Assembly (NCBI GenBank): GCA_947472965.1
Contig: CANJEF010000060.1
Coordinates: forward strand, 1 to 7,147
Length of the DNA stretch: 7,147 nucleotides
Source of the DNA: Sphingobacteriales bacterium
Lineage (GTDB): Bacteria > Bacteroidota > Bacteroidia > Chitinophagales > Chitinophagaceae
Direction: 5' to 3'
The position numbers and the translations under genes are program-made. Under the pieces are notes generated by a model. It saw nothing but the letters and a program-made list of their open reading frames with translations, was not told the origin of the DNA and did no database searches. Shown one piece after another: positions 1 through 5,677 of the stretch (position 1 is the stretch's first letter; each line of letters starts with the position of its first letter).

Positions 1-819
1 ATTTCTATGGTTGCTACTTTTGTTTTTTTTAATTCACCATGGATCTTCCCCTGCGTATTTATTTTTGCTACAGTTGTTTCAGGTTTGCTTGAAAAGACTG
101 CACCCAATATCATTACTTGGACGCCGAAAAAAATTAATTTCAAATTCCTTATTCTATTCGGTCTTATTTTTATTATGAGTGGTATTTTTTCCGAAGCTGC
201 TAGAAAAAATCAGTGGAAAGAAAGAACACCTTATAATCTTTTTGAAAACATGTATCGCTTTGGTAGCATAGTTTTTGGTGGTGCTGATGTACTAATCCCC
301 ATGATGTATGAACAATATGTAGTCCGCCCACAATCAACCCGCGTTAAACAACAAAATCAAAATGTCATTAAAATTAGCCGAGATCAATTTTTAACTGGCG
401 CAGGTATTGTTCGTACCATCCCCGGTCCCGTTTTTTCTATCGCTTCTTATGTCGGCGGAGTATCTATGTCCTCAAAAGGATTTTTATACCAAGCGCTTGG
501 TTGTTTAATCGCTTCAATAGGTATTTTTTTGCCAAGCTGTTTGTTGGTGCTTTTTTTCTATCCTGTTTGGGAAAACCTTCATCGTTTTTCGGTTCTTCAA
601 AAATTCACGAAAGGAATTAATGCTGCCGTAGTTGGTATCATGATTGCTGGTGTAGTGTATCTTATTAAAGATGCTATTATTCCTCTTTTTGGATCGCCAA
701 GTATACACTCTTTTTTATTCTTCTCGGTACTTATCACTACTTTTTCATTATTGATGTACACAAAAATCCCAGCTCCGATTATTGCATTATCAGCAATTCT
801 TCTTGGCCTCGTTTTTTAA
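1..819 (+). CDS. chrA: Chromate transporter (ChrA family), C-terminal part, 5' end cut by window
   Basis: This is an integral inner-membrane protein of the CHR family, whose characterised members export chromate. The frame is open from base 1 with no stop, so the ATG at 7 is probably an internal Met. Family members with two CHR domains are about 400 residues, and about 270 are visible here. Counting from that Met, residues 1-28 and 46-62 are hydrophobic and look like the end of the first domain and a linker. The second CHR domain begins at FGGADVL (90-96) and contains the family signature RTIPGPVFSIASYVG (136-150). Further hydrophobic helices lie at about 160-186, 206-228, 234-250 and 255-270. 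The gene ends 14 bp before the stop of convergent nadD. Family membership is seen in the motifs. Chromate as the real substrate is only inferred, because many Bacteroidota homologues are untested. Confidence 0.88.
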   Translation: MSMVATFVFFNSPWIFPCVFIFATVVSGLLEKTAPNIITWTPKKINFKFLILFGLIFIMSGIFSEAARKNQWKERTPYNLFENMYRFGSIVFGGADVLIPMMYEQYVVRPQSTRVKQQNQNVIKISRDQFLTGAGIVRTIPGPVFSIASYVGGVSMSSKGFLYQALGCLIASIGIFLPSCLLVLFFYPVWENLHRFSVLQKFTKGINAAVVGIMIAGVVYLIKDAIIPLFGSPSIHSFLFFSVLITTFSLLMYTKIPAPIIALSAILLGLVF

Positions 820-833
820 GAAGTAAGAATTTT

Positions 834-1424
834 TCATTCAGTTTTTTGAATAATTTTATAGTACCCATTTCTTTCAATCTCTTCTTTAATTTCATCAGGA
901 ACAAAATATCGAATTGATTTTCCTTGCTGAATCATCTTCCGTATCATTGAAGCTGATATTTGTAATAGAGGCGTGTCTGTAAGAACGAGCTCTTTTATCG
1001 GAAGATCATTTCTTATCGGGAAGGACGGTCTTTCATATACATAGATCGGAAATTTATTCATGATAAGCTCACTGTTTTTCCACTTATCAAGATTTTGTAA
1101 TCCATCACTTCCCATCACAATTGCAAATTCATGTTGCGGATATTTTTCTTCCAAATACGTAAGCGTATTAATTGTATACGATGGCTTAGGTAATTGAAAT
1201 TCAATGTCTGTAACCCGGATATTATTTTCTCCTTCTAATGCCAACCTAACCAGTGCCAATCGGTGGTATTCATTTAGTAAACTATGGTTCACTTTAAATG
1301 GATTTTGTGGGGACACCACAATCCAAACCTGATCCAATGGCGTAGATTGCTGCATGTAGCTAGCAATAATCAAATGCCCATTATGAATGGGGTTAAAGGT
1401 GCCAAAATACAAACCAATTTTCAT
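834..1424 (-). CDS. nadD: Nicotinate-nucleotide adenylyltransferase (NadD)
   Basis: This cytoplasmic enzyme of NAD biosynthesis transfers AMP from ATP to nicotinate mononucleotide, giving deamido-NAD. The 196-residue product has the expected nucleotidyltransferase layout. It starts with MKIGLYFGTFNPIHNGH, holding the GTFNPIH and HxGH (14-17) ATP-binding motifs. SPQNPFK follows at 38-44, PSYTINTL at 81-88, MGSDGLQNLDKWKN at 104-117, and the C-terminal ISASMIR (156-162) and YFVPDEI (173-179) motifs. Length matches the family. I chose the ATG at 1424 because the family begins directly with this beta strand. A TTG at 1466 would add 14 unmatched residues and overlap feoA. No Shine-Dalgarno sequence is evident, which is normal for Bacteroidota. 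It lies 28 bp downstream of feoA on the same strand, so co-transcription is plausible. Its end converges on the ChrA-family gene. Confidence 0.95.
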   Translation of the reverse strand: MKIGLYFGTFNPIHNGHLIIASYMQQSTPLDQVWIVVSPQNPFKVNHSLLNEYHRLALVRLALEGENNIRVTDIEFQLPKPSYTINTLTYLEEKYPQHEFAIVMGSDGLQNLDKWKNSELIMNKFPIYVYERPSFPIRNDLPIKELVLTDTPLLQISASMIRKMIQQGKSIRYFVPDEIKEEIERNGYYKIIQKTE

Positions 1425-1452
1425 AATATATTGAAAATCAAATAGATATGAA

Positions 1453-1677
1453 TTAAATTTCAACAATTATGCTGTCTGCTTCATTAATTCGCAGACTAAC
1501 TTGATAACCGGAAATCATTACTGATATGGGATCGCCGAGGGGCGCAATTTGTTCAACCGAGATTTGTTCTCCTGGCAGAAAGCCCATCTCCATTAATTTT
1601 AATATAAGTTCTTCATCTTCAAGAGACACGATTGTTGCTTTCTCTCCAGGTTCCAGTTCTGATAATTTTTTATGCAT
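1453..1677 (-). CDS. feoA: FeoA-domain protein (ferrous iron transport accessory)
   Basis: This is a small cytoplasmic SH3-like beta-barrel protein of 74 residues, the usual size for stand-alone FeoA. Family members support the ferrous-iron GTPase transporter FeoB. The FeoA pattern is clear: KKLSELEPGEKATIVSL (3-19), the helix and turn LMEMGFLPGEQI (28-39), the loop APLGDPISV (45-53), and GYQVSLRINEAD (57-68). I chose the ATG at 1677. A TTG at 1698 would add seven residues that do not fit the family and would bring the start close to the candidate promoter element. The odd point is context: no feoB is present, and the next gene on the strand is nadD 28 bp downstream. It could be an orphan FeoA, or feoB may lie elsewhere in the genome. 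Confidence 0.88.
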   Translation of the reverse strand: MHKKLSELEPGEKATIVSLEDEELILKLMEMGFLPGEQISVEQIAPLGDPISVMISGYQVSLRINEADSIIVEI

Positions 1678-1695
1678 CTCTATTGTTTCGGACTG

Positions 1696-1703
1696 CAAAA
1701 CTA
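1696..1703 (-). promoter_or_regulatory. Candidate Bacteroidota -7 promoter element upstream of feoA
   Basis: Read on the minus strand this is TAGTTTTG, an exact fit to the TAnnTTTG -7 consensus used by the Bacteroidota primary sigma factor. It sits 18 bp before the feoA ATG in the 66-bp divergent feoA/ybeY gap. No clear TTG -33 element is found at the expected 19-21 bp further upstream, so this could be a chance match in AT-rich DNA. Confidence 0.3.
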
Positions 1704-1743
1704 CTTTGCTTAAGTGGATTTCTTGTACTTTTATTCATCTTCT

Positions 1744-2178
1744 ATGAAACAAATTAATCTTTTTTATCAGTGTTCTTTACCCCAGTTGCGCAACAGGTTG
1801 TTGCTTAAGAAATTTATGATTAAGACAGCCAACAAGTACAAACGACCGATTGCCTCCCTTAATATTATTTTCTGTGATGATCCTTATTTGCTGTCTATCA
1901 ATAAGCAACACCTGAATCACGATTTCTATACAGACATTATAACATTTGATTTGTCTTTATCTCCACAAGATCCCATCCAGGCAGAAATCTATATCAGTGT
2001 CGATCGGGTGAAAGATAATGCCTCTCAATTAAACATTCCCTTTAGAAAGGAGCTTCATCGCGTAATTTTCCACGGACTTCTACATCTCTTTGGCTACAAG
2101 GACAAGTTAAAAAAAGACCAATTAACAATGCGAACAATGGAAGACACTCTTTTATTGCTTTATTTTGGTCATAAGTGA
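1744..2178 (+). CDS. ybeY: Endoribonuclease YbeY (16S rRNA maturation)
   Basis: This is a cytoplasmic metal-dependent endoribonuclease involved in 16S rRNA 3'-end processing and ribosome quality control. The 144-residue product carries the UPF0054 hallmarks: TDIITFDL (63-70), the EIYIS strand (81-85), and the metal site HGLLHLFGYKD (110-120) followed by MRTMEDTLL. H110 and H114 are the first two metal ligands. The third position, His in most bacteria, is Asp (D120), a variant I associate with Bacteroidota YbeY. I chose the ATG at 1744. An upstream ATG at 1714 would add ten residues that the family lacks and would use up the divergent promoter region. The CAP gene starts 36 bp downstream on the same strand. 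In many Bacteroidota ybeY directly precedes mnmG, so the CAP gene appears inserted in that pair. Confidence 0.94.
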   Translation: MKQINLFYQCSLPQLRNRLLLKKFMIKTANKYKRPIASLNIIFCDDPYLLSINKQHLNHDFYTDIITFDLSLSPQDPIQAEIYISVDRVKDNASQLNIPFRKELHRVIFHGLLHLFGYKDKLKKDQLTMRTMEDTLLLLYFGHK

Positions 2179-2214
2179 ATGCGCCATGCTTCATAAGCTA
2201 ACCATTTTTCTAAA

Positions 2215-2886
2215 TTGTTCCACGTGAAACATTCGTTTTTCTTTCTTTTTCTGTCGTTCTACTCTTTTGCTTGCTTCAGTCAGGCACAATTCAAGTTATC
2301 AGACAAACCCTTCTCGCACTCACTTCCTATAGATAAGTCTCTTTTGGCCCATGCAGAGAAACAGTTCCTTTCGTTTAGATTAACGAAAGAAGAGCAAGAA
2401 TTCCTATACCTCACAAACTACGTTAGAAAACACCCATCCGTATTCTCACGGGAATGTATAATCCCGTTCTTAAAAACATTCCCTGAAGCGAATGGGAAAG
2501 ACGCTACTAGTCTAATTAATGATCTTCTTAGTGCTGAATCCCTTCCCATACTATCCGTTAATGGAATTTTAAATGATGTTGCAATTGAACATGCTACTGA
2601 TTTAGCTAATAATTCTGATCAGATCAGTCACATAGGAACTGATGGGCGTGACTATTCCGCTCGAATAGCATTCTCGAATTATAAGAAATGCGCCTCTGAG
2701 AACATTTATACCGGGAAAAACGACCCATTACTCTCCATTATCATGCTTTTGCTGGACATAGGGTATGCCACCAAGGGTCACCGGAAAAATATCTTAAACC
2801 CGAACTTCCTTGAAATGGGTATTTCAATCAAACAACACCGAAGCAAGCAAAGGGTGGTGCTTGTCCAAGAATTTGGATGTGGTTGA
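2215..2886 (+). CDS. Secreted CAP/SCP-domain protein
   Basis: This is a predicted exported protein with a CAP (SCP/PR-1-like) domain. Bacterial members are of largely unknown function. A hydrophobic signal peptide spans about residues 7-20, with likely signal peptidase I cleavage near FSQAQ (21-25). Cys20 gives only a poor lipobox (SFAC). The CAP domain covers about 60-222. It has the opening LTNYVRKHP helix (66-74), the cavity residues His139 (SHIG) and Glu162 (SENIY), and GHRKNIL (188-194) with His189, followed by the NFLEMGI strand and the C-terminal VVLVQEFG strand. No in-frame ATG exists at the 5' end, and a stop lies at 2194-2196. The start must therefore be TTG 2215 or GTG 2224, the latter giving MKHSFFF. 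Both lie on or beside a parS-like site. The substrate and role cannot be read from the sequence. Confidence 0.85.
   Translation: MFHVKHSFFFLFLSFYSFACFSQAQFKLSDKPFSHSLPIDKSLLAHAEKQFLSFRLTKEEQEFLYLTNYVRKHPSVFSRECIIPFLKTFPEANGKDATSLINDLLSAESLPILSVNGILNDVAIEHATDLANNSDQISHIGTDGRDYSARIAFSNYKKCASENIYTGKNDPLLSIIMLLLDIGYATKGHRKNILNPNFLEMGISIKQHRSKQRVVLVQEFGCG
2216..2231. other. parS: parS-like site 1 (ParB binding), overlapping the CAP gene start
   Basis: The sequence TGTTCCACGTGAAACA matches all 16 positions of the widely conserved chromosomal parS consensus TGTTNCACGTGAAACA, the centromere-like site where ParB loads. It covers the 5' end of the CAP reading frame and encodes FHVKH there. No parA or parB is in the window, so function is inferred from the match and from two further sites nearby. 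Confidence 0.85.
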
Positions 2887-2902
2887 TGTTCCACGTGGAA
2901 CA
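2887..2902. other. parS: parS-like site 2 (perfect palindrome)
   Basis: The sequence TGTTCCACGTGGAACA is a perfect 16-bp inverted repeat that differs from the classical parS consensus at one position (GGAACA in place of GAAACA). It starts immediately after the CAP stop codon, inside the first unit of the 49-bp tandem repeat. With no loop between its arms it is poorly suited to be a hairpin terminator and fits a dimer-binding site better. Confidence 0.82.
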
Positions 2903-2935
2903 ATTTGATTGGTGCAGAAATTTGGATGTGGCTAA

Positions 2936-2951
2936 TGTTCCACGTGGAACA
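2936..2951. other. parS: parS-like site 3 (perfect palindrome)
   Basis: This is identical to site 2 (TGTTCCACGTGGAACA) and lies exactly 49 bp from it, in the second tandem unit. It is 89 bp upstream of the mnmG ATG. Two helically related copies side by side would give adjacent ParB loading points, which is an inference. Confidence 0.82.
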
Positions 2952-3040
2952 ACTTGATTGGTCCATAAACAAGGCACTGCTTAACTACCTAAAGGGATGA
3001 ATTTGATTGTCTTATTCCCCCTAGTTTGTAACTTCGCGAT

Positions 3041-4909
3041 ATGTTTCCAGTATATGATGTAATTGTAGTGGGTGCCGGACATGCCGGTTGTGAGGCCGCA
3101 GCTGCAGCTGCCAACATGGGTAGCAAGGTTTTGTTGGTTACAATGAACCTGCAAACAATTGCCCAAATGAGCTGTAATCCAGCCATGGGAGGCATTGCCA
3201 AAGGACAAATTGTGAGGGAAATCGATGCAATGGGTGGTTATTCTGGAATTGTAACGGATCAATCCATGATACAATTCAGGATGTTGAACCGTTCAAAGGG
3301 ACCTGCCATGTGGAGCCCACGTGCACAAAGTGATCGTATGTTGTTTTCCCAAAAATGGAGGGAGATACTTGAAGCAACGCCCAATCTTTTCTTTTACCAG
3401 GATATGGTTAATGGCCTGCTGATTGAAGACAACAGGTGTGTTGGAATTGTAACAGGAATGGGAAATGAAATCAAGGCTAAGTCGGTCGTACTTACCAATG
3501 GAACCTTTCTCAATGGCATCATTCATATTGGAGAAAAAACCTTTGGTGGGGGTAGAATGGCGGAAAAAGCTGCAACGGGCATTACTGAACAGCTTGTTTC
3601 ATTGGGTATGGAAAGCGACCGATTGAAAACCGGAACCCCGCCTCGATTGGACGGCAGAAGCCTCGACTACTCAAAAATGGATGAGCAAAAAGGAGATGAT
3701 GACATAACAGGATTTTCTTACTTAGATATTGATAGAATTCGTCCTGATCAGCAGAAAAGTTGCTGGATTGCCTATACCAGTCAAGATGTTCATGATACGC
3801 TGAAAACAGGCTTTGACCGAAGCCCCATGTTCACTGGCAGGATTGGAGGAACTGGTCCCCGCTATTGCCCGAGCATAGAAGATAAAATAAACCGCTTTAG
3901 CGACCGCGACCGGCATCAGTTATTTGTAGAGCCGGAGGGCTTCAATACAGTTGAAATATACTTGAACGGTTTTTCTACGTCATTACCCGAAAGTGTTCAG
4001 TATCAAGCACTTACAAAGATATCTGGCTTTGAAAACTGCCGCATGTTCAGGCCTGGTTACGCAATTGAATACGATTATTTTCCACCACACCAGCTCCATT
4101 ATTCTTTGGAAACGAAGCAAATAAGTGGGTTGTTTTTTGCCGGTCAGATCAACGGTACAACTGGGTATGAAGAAGCTGCTTGTCAGGGCCTCATGGCTGG
4201 AATCAATGCCCATAACAAGGCTCATGAAAAGGAACCACTCGTTCTAAAAAGAAGTGAGGCATATATCGGCGTTTTGATAGACGACCTGATTACAAAAGGA
4301 ACAGAAGAGCCCTATAGGATGTTTACTTCAAGAGCAGAATTTAGGACCTTACTGCGACAGGACAATGCTGATTTCAGGCTTACTGAAATAGGATATAAAA
4401 TAGGACTTGCTTCTGAAGAGCGTTCTGTTGCTGTAAAAAAGAAAAGGGAAAACGTAGATTCCATCATTAAAAAATTCAACGAAATATCCATTGAGCCTAG
4501 CTCCATCAATTTATTTTTTGAAACAGCAAATTCTGCAGCACTAACACAAAAACAAAAACTTTCTCAATTGATTTTGCGTCCTGGCATTGCTGCAAAAGAT
4601 GTTATTCAACACATTCCATCTCTGCAAGAACATTTCAATTCATACACTGAATTGGAAATTGAACAGGCTGAGATTCAAATGAAATACGCTGTCTATATTG
4701 ACAAGGAAAAGGAGATGGTGGAAAAAATGGGACAAATGGAAGGACTCGAAATACCCGATAGCTTTGACTTTACAAGAGTTCAAGCCATTAGTGCTGAAGC
4801 TAAAGAAAAACTCAAAAAAATAAAACCACGTACACTTGGACAGGCCTCACGCATTTCAGGAATCAATCCAAGCGATGTGCAGATTCTCATGGTTTACATG
4901 GGTAGATAA
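3041..4909 (+). CDS. mnmG: tRNA uridine-5-carboxymethylaminomethyl modification enzyme MnmG (GidA)
   Basis: This FAD-dependent enzyme works with MnmE to build the (carboxymethyl)aminomethyl group on wobble U34 of certain tRNAs, using methylene-tetrahydrofolate. The complete 622-residue product has an N-terminal FAD Rossmann motif GAGHAGCEAA (11-20) and MSCNPAMGGIAKG (43-55) with Cys45. It also has the signatures GPRYCPSIEDK (272-282) with Cys276 and AGQINGTTGYEEAACQG (367-383), and the C-terminal RNA-contacting helices ending in LGQASRISGINPSDVQ. Cys45 and Cys276 correspond to the two functionally important cysteines of the E. coli enzyme. A possible but imperfect promoter (TAGTTTG at 3022-3028) lies 12 bp before the ATG. 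Two parS-like sites sit just upstream, in keeping with the classical gidA position near replication-origin and partition loci. The Crp/Fnr gene follows after 27 bp. Confidence 0.98.
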   Translation: MFPVYDVIVVGAGHAGCEAAAAAANMGSKVLLVTMNLQTIAQMSCNPAMGGIAKGQIVREIDAMGGYSGIVTDQSMIQFRMLNRSKGPAMWSPRAQSDRMLFSQKWREILEATPNLFFYQDMVNGLLIEDNRCVGIVTGMGNEIKAKSVVLTNGTFLNGIIHIGEKTFGGGRMAEKAATGITEQLVSLGMESDRLKTGTPPRLDGRSLDYSKMDEQKGDDDITGFSYLDIDRIRPDQQKSCWIAYTSQDVHDTLKTGFDRSPMFTGRIGGTGPRYCPSIEDKINRFSDRDRHQLFVEPEGFNTVEIYLNGFSTSLPESVQYQALTKISGFENCRMFRPGYAIEYDYFPPHQLHYSLETKQISGLFFAGQINGTTGYEEAACQGLMAGINAHNKAHEKEPLVLKRSEAYIGVLIDDLITKGTEEPYRMFTSRAEFRTLLRQDNADFRLTEIGYKIGLASEERSVAVKKKRENVDSIIKKFNEISIEPSSINLFFETANSAALTQKQKLSQLILRPGIAAKDVIQHIPSLQEHFNSYTELEIEQAEIQMKYAVYIDKEKEMVEKMGQMEGLEIPDSFDFTRVQAISAEAKEKLKKIKPRTLGQASRISGINPSDVQILMVYMGR

Positions 4910-4936
4910 TATTATATTTAGCTAATAGCAATCAAC

Positions 4937-5575
4937 ATGACAAATTCCAGTACGGAAGATTTGATGAAAACATTTCCAATGTTCGACATCACCTTGGCAA
5001 ACTATATCCACGATAATGCTGAATCAACAATATTTGAAGCGGGTGAAGTGTTGATGAAACCTGGTCAATTTTTTAAATATGCCATGCTAATTGTAAATGG
5101 CAAAGTCAAGCTTTACAGGGAAGGAGAAGACGGGGAGGAATTTTTTATGTACTTCCTTGAAACTGGAAACGCTTGTGCACTAAGCATGTTGTGCATGGCT
5201 CGAAACCAATCAAGTACCATCATGGCTTTAGCTGTTGAAAAGACAGAAGTTGTTATGATCCCCATCCAGTTCATGGATGTGCTGATGAAACAATTTACCT
5301 CCTGGTATCACTTTGTCATTGAAACATACAGAAGCCGGTTTGAAGAGTTGCTTATTGTGGTTGATCAAATTGCATTTAAGAACATGGATGAGCGCCTTGA
5401 ATGGTATTTAAAACAGCAAGCCAAGTCGCTCGGCAATAATTTAATGCTAACCCATCAGCAAATAGCCAATGAAATCAACTCTTCTAGGGAGGTTGTATCC
5501 AGGCTACTTAAAAAGATGGAAAATAATGGCCTGATTTCCATGGAACGAAATAGCATCCATTGGATTGGACGATAG
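4937..5575 (+). CDS. Crp/Fnr-family transcriptional regulator
   Basis: This is a cytoplasmic DNA-binding regulator of 212 residues. A cyclic-nucleotide-binding-like beta-barrel covers about 28-120 (FEAGEVLMKPGQFFKYAMLIV, then NGKVKLYREGEDGEEFF). A long dimerisation helix covers about 122-148. A C-terminal winged helix-turn-helix covers about 150-210, with LTHQQIANEINSSREVVSRLLKKM (171-194) as the recognition part. The segment where CRP binds the cAMP phosphate reads GNACALSMLCMARNQSS (77-93) and lacks the canonical Arg-Ser pair, so cAMP is an unlikely ligand. Instead it has Cys80 and Cys86. With no CxxC-type N-terminal cluster it is also not a classical iron-sulfur Fnr. Its position just before the YeeE/YedE pair suggests it controls them, perhaps by sensing a sulfur species. 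That sensing role is inference. Confidence 0.9.
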   Translation: MTNSSTEDLMKTFPMFDITLANYIHDNAESTIFEAGEVLMKPGQFFKYAMLIVNGKVKLYREGEDGEEFFMYFLETGNACALSMLCMARNQSSTIMALAVEKTEVVMIPIQFMDVLMKQFTSWYHFVIETYRSRFEELLIVVDQIAFKNMDERLEWYLKQQAKSLGNNLMLTHQQIANEINSSREVVSRLLKKMENNGLISMERNSIHWIGR

Positions 5576-5591
5576 TGTTATTTCATTTTGG

Positions 5592-5607
5592 TGTGACAAT
5601 TATCACC
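5592..5607. promoter_or_regulatory. CRP/FNR-type operator candidate upstream of the YeeE/YedE pair
   Basis: The sequence TGTGACAATTATCACC has the TGTGA-N6-TCAC form of Crp/Fnr-family operators. The inner 14 bp, GTGACAATTATCAC, is a palindrome apart from one mismatched pair. It lies 17 bp after the regulator's stop codon and about 78 bp before the first YeeE start. A lone half-site, AATTATCA, recurs at 5646-5653. It is a natural target for the adjacent regulator, but whether activation or repression follows cannot be told. Confidence 0.55.
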
Positions 5608-5677
5608 TAATATAATTTCAAATTAAAGCAATTTTGATATAAGCCAATTATCATTTACAAAAAAAGAAATTTCATTT

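Larger units (their letters stand above)
2871..2965. repeat. Two-copy tandem repeat, 49-bp period, each copy carrying a parS palindrome
   Basis: Unit 1 (2871-2916) and unit 2 (2920-2965) match at 42 of 46 positions, offset by exactly 49 bp. Each unit holds the last codons of the CAP gene, the 16-bp parS-like palindrome, and the flank AAyTTGATTGGTsCA. Unit 1 ends the real CAP gene (EFGCG-stop). Unit 2 still reads KFGCG-stop but is no longer attached to a gene. A tandem duplication of the gene's 3' tail together with the site is the simplest origin. Confidence 0.88.

Noticed and set aside
836..851. Short inverted repeat ATTCA...TGAAT between the convergent chrA and nadD genes as a bidirectional terminator
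   Set aside because: The stem is only five A/T-rich pairs and it lies within the end of nadD, so it is too weak to support.
1425..1466. Extended nadD start at TTG 1466
   Set aside because: It adds 14 residues before the conserved first strand and overlaps feoA. The ATG at 1424 gives the standard N-terminus.
2887..2951. The two palindromes as rho-independent terminators of the CAP gene
   Set aside because: The arms have no loop and no following T-run, while both sites fit the 16-bp parS form and a third copy lies at a gene start.
2778..2972. Minus-strand open frame of 64 codons with a repeated HVEH-like motif
   Set aside because: It is antisense to the CAP 3' end and reads through the duplicated parS units, which explains the internal repetition. 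It has no family features.
3022..3028. TAGTTTG as a mnmG promoter
   Set aside because: It has one spacer base fewer than TAnnTTTG, and a TTTG at 3002-3005 leaves a 16-bp spacer rather than about 19-21. It is mentioned only as a possibility under mnmG.
2981..3274. Minus-strand frames overlapping the start of mnmG
   Set aside because: They are antisense to the strongly conserved FAD-binding region of mnmG, and their Ala/Cys-rich content mirrors its codons.
3293..4509. Several minus-strand open frames of 64-80 codons within mnmG
   Set aside because: All are antisense to conserved mnmG coding sequence and show no recognisable domain or start context.
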